Notes: generated from the letters alone by a model not told the origin. Counted from the stretch's first letter, positions 45,558 through 55,618 are shown. The stretch is DNA of 64,000 nucleotides from an uncultured Flaviramulus sp. (GCA_947495125.1 CANLXL010000001.1:558001-622000), one strand, 5' to 3'. A program made the numbers and translations.

Positions 45558-46964
45558 TTATAAGGTATTGTCTACAATTCCTAATTTTCTAAATCCTTCC
45601 CATTTACCTCTGGTAAAATCAGGGAATTTTACCGGGATACTTCCTAACTCTACCGATATTTTTGAAAGTGGTCCTACTACTGACCAGGCAACGCCATCAT
45701 ACACATCCATGTCTAGAGCCCACCCGTTATTTAAACATTGTATCAATCGGTATGCCATTACAAAATCCATACCTCCGTGTCCGCCCTTATGCTCATTTAT
45801 TTTTTCTTGAAGTCGATTCCAAATAGAATGACGATGTTTGGCATGTAATTCTTTATAGTCGGTTTCGTTTAAAAAATGATGTCCTCTCCCATCTAAAGAC
45901 ATCTTACTAGGGTAGCCTTGATGGTAGGCTTTTGTTCCGGCCAACACATTTTTCCGATCGTAAGGTCTAGGCGTTACAACATCATGTTGTACTAAAATTG
46001 AACGTCCTTTGTTTGTTTTTATCAAGCTGTTATTCATATCACCATGAGCAAAATCTGTCTTTCCGTAAAACTCATTGTCCATGCCTATCGTTTGAGCATA
46101 TTCTGACAGTGCTGCTTGCGGGCTACTCATAGACACCATGAATTCAAATTTATCACCACGTTGTATATCCATATACTGGGCTACCGGTCCTAACCCGTGT
46201 GTTGCATATAAATTCCCATCTCTTTTTATATGATGATTCATACGCCAATTATTGTATGTTGCGTTGTTAAACAATCCGCTTCTTAAATCATGTATATAGG
46301 CCGCTTCTGCATAGGTAAGTGTCCCAAAAACACCAGCTTGCGCCATATTTAGCAACCATAATTCTTCGTCTCCATAACATACATTCTCAAGCATTATGCA
46401 ATTGCGTTGGGTAGCTTCAGCCGTATCTACCAATTTCCAGCAATCTTCTAGGGTGTAAGCAGCCGGAACCTCCACTCCTACGTGCTTCCCATGTTCCATA
46501 GCATATACACTCATAGGAACATGATCTTCCCAAGGTGTTGCTACAATAATTAAATCTAAATCATCTCTTTTAACCATCTCTTTCCAAGCAGTGAGACTTC
46601 CTGTATATGTTTTTGGCCTTTCATTTCCGTGCTTTTTTAAATATTCCAAGGAGCGGTCTATCATACTTTCTCGCACATCGCATAAAGCTGTGATTTCGGC
46701 CATTTCCGGGCACAAGGCATTAAATTGATACAACAATCCTAATCCTCTATCACCACAACCGATTAAACCTATTTTGACCTTTTTTATAGGGGCTACCTTT
46801 AAACCCATAACAGATTTATTTGTTGAGGGTTTTACTTTAGAAATTTGTTCTAGCAAACTTTGTGCTGATGGCTCTCTATTTAAACCATAGGCTGAAGCCC
46901 CAACAAAAGCACTTAAATAAGCACTATTTTTTAAAAAATTTCTTCTTGAATTATTCTCTTTCAT
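45558..46964 (-). CDS. Gfo/Idh/MocA-fold protein, GH109-type, Tat-exported
   Basis: I chose the start at 46964, which gives MKENNSRRNFLKNSAYLSAF, a twin-arginine signal; a longer frame to 47054 adds 30 residues that do not look coding. The mature protein (468 residues in all) has a dinucleotide-binding fold (KIGLIGCGDRGLG). Features seen in GH109 alpha-N-acetylgalactosaminidases are HGKHVGVEVPAAYTLEDCW, YATHGLGPVAQYMDI, GGHGGMDFVMAYR and PDFTRGKWEGF. GH109 enzymes hydrolyse glycosides by an NAD-dependent redox mechanism. It lies downstream of the second sigma-controlled susCD pair but beyond a terminator. GH109 activity is likely but an oxidoreductase role is possible. Confidence 0.82.
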   Translation of the reverse strand: MKENNSRRNFLKNSAYLSAFVGASAYGLNREPSAQSLLEQISKVKPSTNKSVMGLKVAPIKKVKIGLIGCGDRGLGLLYQFNALCPEMAEITALCDVRESMIDRSLEYLKKHGNERPKTYTGSLTAWKEMVKRDDLDLIIVATPWEDHVPMSVYAMEHGKHVGVEVPAAYTLEDCWKLVDTAEATQRNCIMLENVCYGDEELWLLNMAQAGVFGTLTYAEAAYIHDLRSGLFNNATYNNWRMNHHIKRDGNLYATHGLGPVAQYMDIQRGDKFEFMVSMSSPQAALSEYAQTIGMDNEFYGKTDFAHGDMNNSLIKTNKGRSILVQHDVVTPRPYDRKNVLAGTKAYHQGYPSKMSLDGRGHHFLNETDYKELHAKHRHSIWNRLQEKINEHKGGHGGMDFVMAYRLIQCLNNGWALDMDVYDGVAWSVVGPLSKISVELGSIPVKFPDFTRGKWEGFRKLGIVDNTL

Positions 46965-47372
46965 AAGTTTATATTTATTTTTTTTAGTTTTAATAAATGC
47001 TATTAATTCGTTGTTTAAACATCTATAGTTGAATACCCCTAGTTTTAACGTCAATAAATTATTACTTGATTTATATCAATCATTTCGCGTCTAAATTGCT
47101 TTTCCAAAATAAGTCCAGACTCTCCGTTAAATGTTAAGATTATAATACCTGCGAGACACATTTGGTTAATGAATTTGAAAGAAGAATGCACATGAAATAG
47201 ATATCTCAAATCATTTTCACAATCTTATAATATAGCTTGTAAATAAAAAATGTGATGCGACAAATAAAAAAGGCTTAAAACATAGCTTTTAAGCCTTTTC
47301 AAAAAAACTAACTCAAACTAATTAAAAGTAAGATTTTAAAATTCAACTTTAGTAAAAACTATTACATCAAAG
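46965..47372. other. 408-bp intergenic region between susD and GH109-type gene
   Basis: Apart from the susD terminator at 47268-47299, I found no ORF, RNA gene or exact promoter box in this AT-rich stretch. The GH109-type gene must have its own promoter here or depend on readthrough. Confidence 0.6.
47268..47299 (-). terminator. Terminator after the second susCD operon
   Basis: AAAAGGCTTAAAA at 47268-47280 pairs perfectly with TTTTAAGCCTTTT at 47287-47299 around a 6-base loop. On the minus strand a run of T follows. Confidence 0.88.
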
Positions 47373-48956
47373 TTAATATCCAGGATTTTGACTTAATATA
47401 TCCGAACCTACCAAATCAATTTCTCGTTGAGGAATTGGCCATAAATAATGTTTAGAAGCATCAAAACTCAGATTTTTAATAAATCTATAATTTCCAGTTG
47501 CATCTTTTGCACCATTTAAATCACCATTTAATACTGTTTCTGCTATATTCCACCTACGAATGTCGTTTAGTCTATAATCTCCATGCTCCATTCCTAATTC
47601 AACACGACGTTCTCTTCTAATAATTTCGCGAAGTTCACTTTGATCGGTTGTTGTTATACTAGGATAATTAGCAACATCAGCACGTGTTGTGTTATATGCT
47701 CTAGCTCTCAAGTCATTTATAGCATCTAATACGGATTGATTTATCGAACCACTTTCAATATTCGCTTCCGCATAGATTAATAATACCTCCGCATAACGCA
47801 TTAACACGATGTCTCTATCGTATCTATCCCAACCATGAAAGTCTTGATCTTGAATTAATTTACGGGCATAGTATCCAGTGTTATTTGATGCATCAACAGT
47901 ACTTCCCGCCAAAGGGTTTCCTGAAAGTATATCTCCTTTTTTAAAAACAGCCATATTCAATCTAGGGTCTCTATTAGCGAATTCATCTAAAGGATCAAAG
48001 ATTGATGTAGGATCATTAATGGTTTTGCCATCAGCAGTTTCAAATGCGTCTACAAATGACTGCGATATTTTCACTGCACCGTTTTCACCACCCGGATGTG
48101 TATGATTAGGAGGATACACTCTAACTAAGTACCAATGAAATGTATCAGGATTGTTATATCTCACTGCAAAAATAACTTCTTGATTATCTTCATTCGGTTT
48201 CTGGTGTAAACTCAAATACCCTTCTCCAATTCCGTCTTGAAAGAGATTATAGCCAAATGACATCACCTCTTGTGCCGCTGATGAAGCCTCCGTATAGTTT
48301 CCTGCGTACAATAGCGCACGGGCTTTTAAAGTTAATGCTGCTCCTTTTGTGGCTCTGCCTAAATCTGCTGCTCCATAAGATGCGGGTAATGCTGTTGCGG
48401 CAGCTGTTAATTCTGATGAAATGAATGCTGTTACTTCTGCAGCTGAAGACCTTGAAACGTTTAACTCAGATGGTGTTAAAGGATCTGTGATAAGTGGTAC
48501 ACCTCCCCAGTTATTTCTTAAAATTGAATAGTGAAACGCTCTAATGAATCTTGCTTCCGCAATAAATCTAGCACGCAAAGATTCATCCATATCCGGCCTA
48601 TCTATATTGGCTAAAAAAACATTACAAATTCTAATATTAGTATATAATTCTTTGTAAAGATCTCCTACAGTACTATCTGTTGGACCTATAGATCCATCTT
48701 GAAAACTGTTATAAGTACCCTCCGCATCATCAGTCATTGTTCCTGCAGCAAAAAGGTAAGTATTCCAAGTACTCCAAACGCTTCCGCGTTCTGAGAAAGT
48801 AGCATATACTGCTGTTAATGCATCAAAAGCTTCTTTTTCTGTTTTCCAAAATGATACATCCGTTAATTTATCACCAGGGGCTACATCTAAAAAATCGTCA
48901 TTGCAACCTGTAATTCCTATAGACAATATAGTATATAATATAAATATTTTTTTCAT
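47373..48956 (-). CDS. SusD-like surface glycan-binding lipoprotein
   Basis: This 527-residue lipoprotein (IGITGC, Cys18) has the SusD fold: DVSFWKTEKEAFDALTAVYA, then AEARFIRAFHYSILRNNWGG, MRYAEVLLIYAEANIESG and RRVELGMEHGDYRLNDIRRW, ending in LSQNPGY. It lies 10 bases after its SusC partner and is the last gene before a terminator. The substrate is unknown; the nearest enzyme is the GH109-type protein. Confidence 0.96.
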   Translation of the reverse strand: MKKIFILYTILSIGITGCNDDFLDVAPGDKLTDVSFWKTEKEAFDALTAVYATFSERGSVWSTWNTYLFAAGTMTDDAEGTYNSFQDGSIGPTDSTVGDLYKELYTNIRICNVFLANIDRPDMDESLRARFIAEARFIRAFHYSILRNNWGGVPLITDPLTPSELNVSRSSAAEVTAFISSELTAAATALPASYGAADLGRATKGAALTLKARALLYAGNYTEASSAAQEVMSFGYNLFQDGIGEGYLSLHQKPNEDNQEVIFAVRYNNPDTFHWYLVRVYPPNHTHPGGENGAVKISQSFVDAFETADGKTINDPTSIFDPLDEFANRDPRLNMAVFKKGDILSGNPLAGSTVDASNNTGYYARKLIQDQDFHGWDRYDRDIVLMRYAEVLLIYAEANIESGSINQSVLDAINDLRARAYNTTRADVANYPSITTTDQSELREIIRRERRVELGMEHGDYRLNDIRRWNIAETVLNGDLNGAKDATGNYRFIKNLSFDASKHYLWPIPQREIDLVGSDILSQNPGY

Positions 48957-48966
48957 TTTTTTTGTT

Positions 48967-51900
48967 TTAAAAAGTTATATTAAACCCCAGTAGAAACTGT
49001 CTGTTTGTTGGATAATTATTATTATTCCAAGCAAATCCCGAACCTTGTGCAAATTCAGGATCAATGTCTTTCACTTTAGAGATATAAAGTAAATTCTCTC
49101 CGGATACATAGATTCTAAATCTGTTAATTCCTAAAGAACTTAAGGCATTTTGTGGCAGCGTATAACCTATTTGCATGTTTCTCAGTTTAGCAAAATCTCC
49201 TTTGTTTACCCAATAGGTACTATTTTGATAATTTCTTCCTTGATTTGAAAAACCTAACCTGGGAAAATCTGCATTTGTATTCGATGGCGTCCAGAAGTTG
49301 TCAACCATGTGTTGTGATGGAGGCGCGTTCCCTCCCCAAAAAGGACGTACCGTTGGGCCATCTGTCAATACCTTGTGCCCCGCAAAACCTTGCCAAGCCA
49401 TAGAGAAATCAAAATTATTCCAATTAAAACCTAAATTAAGACCGAAATTGTACTTTGGAAAATACGTTCCTAATGATTTTCTATCATTGGCATCTACAAC
49501 ACCATCAGGTAAACCTGTTAGGTCTCCATTAGCATCACGCCCATTAATATCTTTATATCTAACATCCCCCGGTTCTGGGGTACCTGCTATGTTATGTGTT
49601 GGTGCCGCATCTATTTCAGCTTGTGAATTAAACAACCCGTCAGCCACATATCCAAATATGTTTTGAATAGGATCTCCAATATCTCTTCCAGGGCTTTCTG
49701 TTCCTTTTAAATCTGTTATTTGGTTTTTAACATAACCAGCATTTGCATTTATATAATAATTAAAGTCTTCATTTACTCTACCACTATAGTTGACACTTAA
49801 TTCCCATCCTTTGTTTTCGACCGAACCTGCATTTACAGTAGGAGGTTCAGCCCCTAAAATGTATGGTTGATCTAAACCTAGCAGAATGTCATTTGTATCT
49901 TTTATAAAATACTCAGCAGTAATTGATAAAGCATTGTTAAACAATCTGGCATCAATACCTATATTTGTAGATGTAGTCGTTTCCCATAAAATGTTGGCAT
50001 TTGCTAACGTTTTATTTTCGAGAACCCCACTGACCGAACCGTTTCCAAAGGAATAATTATAGTTATCTCTTGGACCAAAAGTATTTAGGAATTGATAATT
50101 TCCTATTTCTTGATTTCCTAATATACCCCATGACCCTCTTAAAAATAAATGGTTAATTGTTTCCGATTTAAAAAAATCTTCGTTAGATATTTTCCATCCT
50201 CCGGAAAACGAAGGAAAATAATCGAATCTATTTTCTTTTGTAAATCTAGAAGTTCCGTCGTATCTCAAAATGCCTTCAAAAAAGTAGGTCTCCTTAAAAT
50301 TATAGTTAATTCTTCCAAAAGCAGATCTTAACTTATACTCTGAAGCACTACCTTCTGCACGATCATTGCCATCAGCAACTCCATTTAATTCAGTTAATTC
50401 ATTACTCGAAGAAAGACTAAACCTTGCTGCTTGACTAAAAGACCAATTTTGATCTCGCTGTTCAAAACCCAATAATCCTTTTAAATTATGATTATTAAAC
50501 GATTTGTTATAAGTTAAAAGTAAATTAGATGTATAGTCCCAAACGGTTTCATTTCTTCTAATTAAATAGCCACTTGCTATATTACTTCCATTATAAGTAT
50601 CTGTTGCGGCATCATATCTATGCCATTGTACCACATCTCTTTTTCTGTTTTGAAGCCTATTGTCGTTTCTGGCAGAAAATTGCCCTCTCACTTTTAATTC
50701 TGGTGTGATTTTGAATTCTGCAAAAACAGTACTTACATAATCATTATTTCTATCCACATCAGTTCCCAATGGTAATTCTAAATATGCGAGCATATTTCTC
50801 TGTCCGACCCCAAACTCTTGCATGTTTTTCCAAAGACCGTTATCAAATTGATCTACTTCTCCAGGAAATTCTCTATATGATTCCGTAATAATTTGACCCA
50901 CTGACTGAATATTTCCGAAAGTTTTGCCAAAAGATCCTGCTAACTTAATACCAACATCTAACTTGTCGTTTATTTTTTGGTCTATATTAACACGATAATT
51001 TTTTCTATTATAGCCAAATGTTTTTATTAGAGAGCCTTCATCTAGGTAACCAAAAGATAAATTATACTTTGTGTTTTCATTACCACCCGAGACCCTTATA
51101 TTATGAAATTTCTTTATTGGATCTCCACTCTTTAAAAGCTTTTTAAAATGATCTATATTAGCGTGTGTTTGTGGACTTGTACCGTCTCTAAACTTAGTTA
51201 AATCATCATCTGAAAATAAAGGAGAACCGCCATCATTAACCCTAGCTTCATTATACAACCTGGCATAATCATACGAGTTGACTCTATTTGGTATTTTGAA
51301 TGCCTGCTGTGTACCTACTCCTCCATGATAAGTTACTGTTGGAGCTCCTGTACGTCCTTCCTTTGTAGTAACCAAAATAACACCGTTTGCAGCTCTAACA
51401 CCATATATAGCTGCTGACGCATCCTTTAACACTGAAACATTTTCAATATCGTTGACATCAATATCTTGAAGATCTCCTACTATGCCATCAACTAATATCA
51501 AAGGATCAGAATTACCTAATGTACCAATTCCGCGAATTCTAAATGTCCCCTGACTTTGTCCAGGTCTTCCAGATTGCTGAATAACCGATAAACCAGGAAC
51601 TTGTCCTGCTAATAATGTAGACACATTTGGAGCAGGCCTATTTTCAATATCTTCACTACTTACCAATGATACGGCTCCCGTTAAATTAACCTTCTTTTGA
51701 GTGCCGTAACCTACAACAACTACCTCGTCCAATTTAGCAGTATCTTCTTGTAGAGTAACAGCAATGGTGGTTTGGTTGCTTATCGGAATTTCTTGTGTTA
51801 AGAACCCTAAATAAGAAACGACAAGTACAGCGCTCTTATCTTTAACATTTAAGGAAAACTTACCGTCAAAATCTGATTGAGTTCCGTTTGTGGTTCCTTT

Positions 51901-52359
51901 TTCAAGAATATTGGCCCCAGGCAATGGTTGACCATTAGAATCTACTACATTACCCGATATCTGAACGCCTTGCTCCTTTATAATGTCCGGTGTTTTCTCT
52001 TTTATGATAATCGTGTTGTTCACTCCTACAACAACATCATAATTACCTTTTGACAATATTCGCTTTAAAAGCTTGTTTGTCTTTATAGTTCCCTTCTTTA
52101 TTTCAATACTGGGGAAGCCTTTAAACATATCTGATTGATAAACAAAAGAATAATCGGTTTGCTTATCGATCATGTCGAAGACTTCATCAATAGTTAAAGT
52201 TTTATCAGCATCAATGACTATTTTAGAATTCTGAGAGAGCAAATCTCCCGAAGAAAAACTAAAAACCGCTGTACAGAATAAGAATATAAAAGTTCTCATA
52301 ATGAATTTTAAAACCTGCTTTCTTATAGAAAAACAAAGGTTCGTTGATTTAAATTCCAT
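48967..52359 (-). CDS. SusC-like TonB-dependent transporter with STN domain
   Basis: This 1130-residue protein has the same layout as the SusC at 5474-8824: an extended N-terminus before the hydrophobic signal (MRTFIFLFCTAVF), an STN domain at about 45-110 (LTIDEVFDMIDKQTDYSFVY), a carboxypeptidase-like domain (ISGNVVDSNGQPLPGANI), a plug with KDASAAIYGVRAANGV and a barrel ending in LLGFNITF. The STN domain should pass the substrate signal to the FecR encoded 167 bases upstream. The plug motif lacks one residue compared with the usual form (AAIYG for AAIYGS), a common variant. Confidence 0.96.
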   Translation of the reverse strand: MEFKSTNLCFSIRKQVLKFIMRTFIFLFCTAVFSFSSGDLLSQNSKIVIDADKTLTIDEVFDMIDKQTDYSFVYQSDMFKGFPSIEIKKGTIKTNKLLKRILSKGNYDVVVGVNNTIIIKEKTPDIIKEQGVQISGNVVDSNGQPLPGANILEKGTTNGTQSDFDGKFSLNVKDKSAVLVVSYLGFLTQEIPISNQTTIAVTLQEDTAKLDEVVVVGYGTQKKVNLTGAVSLVSSEDIENRPAPNVSTLLAGQVPGLSVIQQSGRPGQSQGTFRIRGIGTLGNSDPLILVDGIVGDLQDIDVNDIENVSVLKDASAAIYGVRAANGVILVTTKEGRTGAPTVTYHGGVGTQQAFKIPNRVNSYDYARLYNEARVNDGGSPLFSDDDLTKFRDGTSPQTHANIDHFKKLLKSGDPIKKFHNIRVSGGNENTKYNLSFGYLDEGSLIKTFGYNRKNYRVNIDQKINDKLDVGIKLAGSFGKTFGNIQSVGQIITESYREFPGEVDQFDNGLWKNMQEFGVGQRNMLAYLELPLGTDVDRNNDYVSTVFAEFKITPELKVRGQFSARNDNRLQNRKRDVVQWHRYDAATDTYNGSNIASGYLIRRNETVWDYTSNLLLTYNKSFNNHNLKGLLGFEQRDQNWSFSQAARFSLSSSNELTELNGVADGNDRAEGSASEYKLRSAFGRINYNFKETYFFEGILRYDGTSRFTKENRFDYFPSFSGGWKISNEDFFKSETINHLFLRGSWGILGNQEIGNYQFLNTFGPRDNYNYSFGNGSVSGVLENKTLANANILWETTTSTNIGIDARLFNNALSITAEYFIKDTNDILLGLDQPYILGAEPPTVNAGSVENKGWELSVNYSGRVNEDFNYYINANAGYVKNQITDLKGTESPGRDIGDPIQNIFGYVADGLFNSQAEIDAAPTHNIAGTPEPGDVRYKDINGRDANGDLTGLPDGVVDANDRKSLGTYFPKYNFGLNLGFNWNNFDFSMAWQGFAGHKVLTDGPTVRPFWGGNAPPSQHMVDNFWTPSNTNADFPRLGFSNQGRNYQNSTYWVNKGDFAKLRNMQIGYTLPQNALSSLGINRFRIYVSGENLLYISKVKDIDPEFAQGSGFAWNNNNYPTNRQFLLGFNITF

Positions 52360-52403
52360 AAATTTGTAATGTGTTAGTTAATAAATTAATTAATACGTCT
52401 AAA

Positions 52404-52447
52404 GGGGAAGTGAAGGTTTGTTTGTCGTAAATCGGACCCTCTTTCCC
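52404..52447 (-). promoter_or_regulatory. Hairpin in fecR-susC gap (susC leader), second locus
   Basis: On the minus strand GGGAA (52447-52443) can pair with TTCCC within TTCCCC (52409-52404). The right arm lies 44 bases before the susC start, as against 46 in the first locus. TATTAATTAATT and ATTAACTAAC follow before the start codon. Confidence 0.45.
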
Positions 52448-52526
52448 TTTTCTTTTGTTAATGCTGAATCGCGTTCAGCTCAAGTGTTGTTTTATCCCAT
52501 ATTTTAGTTAATTATTTGTTAGTAAA

Positions 52527-53702
52527 TTATTTAAATATTATTGTTTTATTATTTATTTCATAGCTGATATTATTTGAACCAGCAATGATGGATAGAACTT
52601 CTTCAATACTTAATTTTTTATCCAAACTTCCGTTAAACGTTATATCTTTAAGCGTTTCATTGGCAAAGACTACTTTAATATCATACCAACGTGATATCAC
52701 CTTCATCATATCTTTAAGTGGTTTGTTTTTAAAGCTAAAAACGCCTTCTTTCCAGGAGATTACGCGATATACATCTACCGAAGAAGACAGTATACTTTTA
52801 TTGGAAAGATTTAAATTTAGTTGTTCATTCGGCATTAAAATTTTAGTTTTATTTAAAGCACTAACAACAACTTTCCCTTCTACCAAAGTGGTATACACGT
52901 TCGCTTCGTCCCTATAGGCTTTGATATTAAACTCGGTACCTAAAACTTCAACCTCCTGTGCATTATTTTGTACTTTAAATTTCGCCCCTTTATGAGCCGT
53001 ACTGGGAGACACATCAAAATAAGCTTCGCCATAAACGAGTTCAACCTGACGAATTTCTCCTTCTATAAATGCTACAGGATATTTTAACTGCGATTCGGAA
53101 TTCAGCCAGACCTGTGTACCATCGGATAACTTTACAAAAAACTGACCTCCTCTAGGAATGGTTAAATAGTTATAAGCAACTTCTAATGTGTTTCGTTTTC
53201 CTGCTTCATAAATAATTTCCTCACCATTACTATTAGCATTTTGGGTTTGAAAAGATTCGCCTTTTTCCAAAGCAATTTGAGAACCGTCTCCTAATGTCAA
53301 TATCGCTTTATCAGTACCCGGCTCAATAACAGAATTTACAATTACCGGTTCTGTGATACGCATATTGTCGTCCTTATTCAGAAATATTGTAAGGGCAGTA
53401 ATTAGTAATATTGAAGCCGCGACGGCATATTTAAACATGTTAGTCCGTAATTTTATAACTTTAGAATTCGATGGAATTCTTGAATTCATACGGTTCCATC
53501 CCTCCTCGACATTAAACTCTTGTATAGATTCTAAATGTGTAGCATACCAATTATCAGCCTTAATTTTCTGATATATATTTTTATTTTCTATCGATTCATT
53601 AAGCCATTGGTCAAGATATTTTCGTTCTTCACTTGTAATAGACCTGGTCAACTCATTAGCGATAAGTCTTGATATATGTAGAAATTCCTTTTCTTTTTTC
53701 AT
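52527..53702 (-). CDS. FecR-family anti-sigma factor
   Basis: This 391-residue inner-membrane protein has a cytoplasmic part to about residue 88, one membrane segment (MFKYAVAASILLITALTIFL), a FecR domain (TIPRGGQFFVKLSDGTQVWL, then LVYGEAYFDVSPSTAHKG) and a DUF4974 end (KPLKDMMKVISRWYDIKVVF, then KKLSIEEVLSIIAGSN). The periplasmic half closely resembles the FecR at 4305-5375. It is transcribed towards susCD and away from its probable sigma factor, which is divergent, unlike the tandem order in the first locus. Confidence 0.95.
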   Translation of the reverse strand: MKKEKEFLHISRLIANELTRSITSEERKYLDQWLNESIENKNIYQKIKADNWYATHLESIQEFNVEEGWNRMNSRIPSNSKVIKLRTNMFKYAVAASILLITALTIFLNKDDNMRITEPVIVNSVIEPGTDKAILTLGDGSQIALEKGESFQTQNANSNGEEIIYEAGKRNTLEVAYNYLTIPRGGQFFVKLSDGTQVWLNSESQLKYPVAFIEGEIRQVELVYGEAYFDVSPSTAHKGAKFKVQNNAQEVEVLGTEFNIKAYRDEANVYTTLVEGKVVVSALNKTKILMPNEQLNLNLSNKSILSSSVDVYRVISWKEGVFSFKNKPLKDMMKVISRWYDIKVVFANETLKDITFNGSLDKKLSIEEVLSIIAGSNNISYEINNKTIIFK

Positions 53703-53915
53703 GATGTTTAACTTGTCATTCTATATACAATACAATTCAGAAATAAAACATGGGTATTCCCGATGAAAAAAAATAATTTATCAAACATATTTATAAGGTT
53801 AAATCAGGGCGCTATTGATTTATTAAAATTTGAGTTCCGGCTAACACAACACTCCATGATGTCCGTTTTCATTATTTCAGAATTCATATATTTACCGCGC
53901 TATTATCATTCAGTA

Positions 53916-54461
53916 ATGAATTCATCGGAAAATATTATAAAAGATATAAAACAAGGAAATAAGGAATCGTTTCGAGAGTTTTTCGATGATTTCTACCCCA
54001 TTTTATGTTCGTTTGCAAAAAAGTTTTTAAAAACTTCTGATAAAAGTAAAGATGCCGCTCAAGACGCCTTATTAAAGTTTTGGGAAAAGCGACATGATTT
54101 TGACGATATTAAAGGGGTTAAGAGTTTTTTGTACGTTGTGGTAAAAAACAATTGTATAAATATATTGAAGAAATCGAAAAATAATGTGGCCCTATCTTCC
54201 TTAAATAACTTAGAATCTGAATCTTTTTACAAAAAAAATATTATTGATCAGGAAACTTTTAGAATTGTTAGAAATGCATTAAATAAACTCCCTAAACGCC
54301 AAAAAGAAATTATAGAGCTTTCCATGAAAGGTCTTAAAAACCCTGAAATCGCCTTGCAAATGGAAATCTCTCCTCATACCGTTCACACAGCTAAAAAAAA
54401 TGCCTACAGTAAATTAAGGGAAACGCTGAAAGATAGATATTATTTGTTATTGTTTATCTAA
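53916..54461 (+). CDS. ECF RNA polymerase sigma factor, FecI-like
   Basis: I chose the start at 53916 (MNSSENIIKDIKQGNKESF, 181 residues). The frame is open from 53763, but the extra 51 residues match no sigma domain, and 181 residues equals the first locus factor. Region 2 is FREFFDDFYPILCSFAKKFL with AAQDALLKFWEKRHDF. Region 4 is NALNKLPKRQKEIIELSMKG with helix-turn-helix NPEIALQMEISPHTVHTAKK. It is divergent from fecR and should be held by that anti-sigma factor, then activate the susCD operon. Confidence 0.92.
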   Translation: MNSSENIIKDIKQGNKESFREFFDDFYPILCSFAKKFLKTSDKSKDAAQDALLKFWEKRHDFDDIKGVKSFLYVVVKNNCINILKKSKNNVALSSLNNLESESFYKKNIIDQETFRIVRNALNKLPKRQKEIIELSMKGLKNPEIALQMEISPHTVHTAKKNAYSKLRETLKDRYYLLLFI

Positions 54462-54493
54462 TACCTACTAATATCATAAGGATATCACAAACA

Positions 54494-55618
54494 CTAATTA
54501 TCCTCTTCTGACGCCATAGCATCCAAAATTTTCTGATAGGAATCCTCATCATAGCCCGTAAATTTTTCAATGATTTTTCCATCTTTTCCTATCAAAAAAG
54601 AGGTAGGAAGTGCTTGCACACCATAGGTCATTGCAATACGTCCATTATTACCTTCGAGATCTGACAGGTTGATCCATTTTATACCATCCTCTTCAGAGGC
54701 TTTGGTCCACTGCTCTTTGGTTCTGTCGGTTGAAAAACTAACCAGTTTGAGGTGTTCGGGTAAGGATTCAAAATTTTTATTGAAAAACCGATTCTCCTTA
54801 CGACAAGGCCCACAATTGGTATTCCAAAAACTCAGATAAATATAATATCCTTTTAATGATGAAATCTTAAAAGGGCTACCACTTAGTGTATTTGCTTCAA
54901 AATCTACTAAGGGCTCTCCTATGACCACTTCCCCCACGGTAAGAAACCTTTCAATAGCCAAAGCATTCTCGGTATCCCTATACGTCGTTTCAAGATTTTT
55001 CACAACTTTAATGAGACGATCTTTTGCTATGTATTGTCTATTTCGATACAAAAGATCCAACGAGAAATATGAATTAGGCCGTTCTATGATAAACTCTCGC
55101 ATAAGTTCTTTGGATTTTTCCGCGTTGCGTTTGTAGGTCTTTCTCAATTCATTTCTATGATTTTCGTCTTTATAGAGGTTATTTGCGAGACTGTCTCCAG
55201 CCTTAATGTATTCCATATCATATTTCCCTGTTATTTGCCACAAGTCATTTTTTTGTTTCTGCTCAGGACCTCCGGTAACCTTGTTCTGAAAATACATATC
55301 ATCAAAGGTTGATTCAAGTTCTATTTCTGTGTTCTCAACAATAAGATCGGCATATTTTTGGCTATTTGGAATCATAATCACACATTGTGTCGGGATATCT
55401 ATAGTTCCCTTCATGATAAAACCTTCATTTTTAGTGATGGCCGAATCTATATGTACCTGTTTCCGCATGTTGAATAAATAGAATTTAGTATTATCCGGCA
55501 CTCCTGCGATATGCCCTGTGATAACGTATTCTTTTTTTTGTACAGCATCGGAACAGTTACTCAACAAAAGCGTTAACATGCATAGAACATATAATATGTT
55601 GTTTTTTTTAGTATTCAT
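54494..55618 (-). CDS. TlpA-like thiol-disulfide oxidoreductase lipoprotein
   Basis: This 374-residue lipoprotein (LLSNC, Cys22) has an N-terminal DUF4369-type beta domain at about 30-120 (YVITGHIAGVPDNTKFYLFN), a helical middle part and a C-terminal thioredoxin fold with YLSFWNTNCGPCRKEN (Cys269 and Cys272) and the cis-Pro loop GVQALPTSFLIGKDG. It should face the periplasm and reduce or exchange disulfides. It converges on the sigma gene with only 32 bases between them. Similar proteins often lie next to sigma-controlled susCD pairs in Bacteroidota. The target protein is unknown. Confidence 0.9.
   Translation of the reverse strand: MNTKKNNILYVLCMLTLLLSNCSDAVQKKEYVITGHIAGVPDNTKFYLFNMRKQVHIDSAITKNEGFIMKGTIDIPTQCVIMIPNSQKYADLIVENTEIELESTFDDMYFQNKVTGGPEQKQKNDLWQITGKYDMEYIKAGDSLANNLYKDENHRNELRKTYKRNAEKSKELMREFIIERPNSYFSLDLLYRNRQYIAKDRLIKVVKNLETTYRDTENALAIERFLTVGEVVIGEPLVDFEANTLSGSPFKISSLKGYYIYLSFWNTNCGPCRKENRFFNKNFESLPEHLKLVSFSTDRTKEQWTKASEEDGIKWINLSDLEGNNGRIAMTYGVQALPTSFLIGKDGKIIEKFTGYDEDSYQKILDAMASEEDN

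Noticed and set aside
52463-52479. GCTGAATCGCGTTCAGC inverted repeat in the fecR-susC gap
   Set aside because: A real 6-bp stem, but with no partner in the first locus and no T-tail; too little to name a function.
53763-53915. N-terminal extension of the second sigma factor
   Set aside because: No sigma-like sequence in it; the length from 53916 equals that of the first locus factor.
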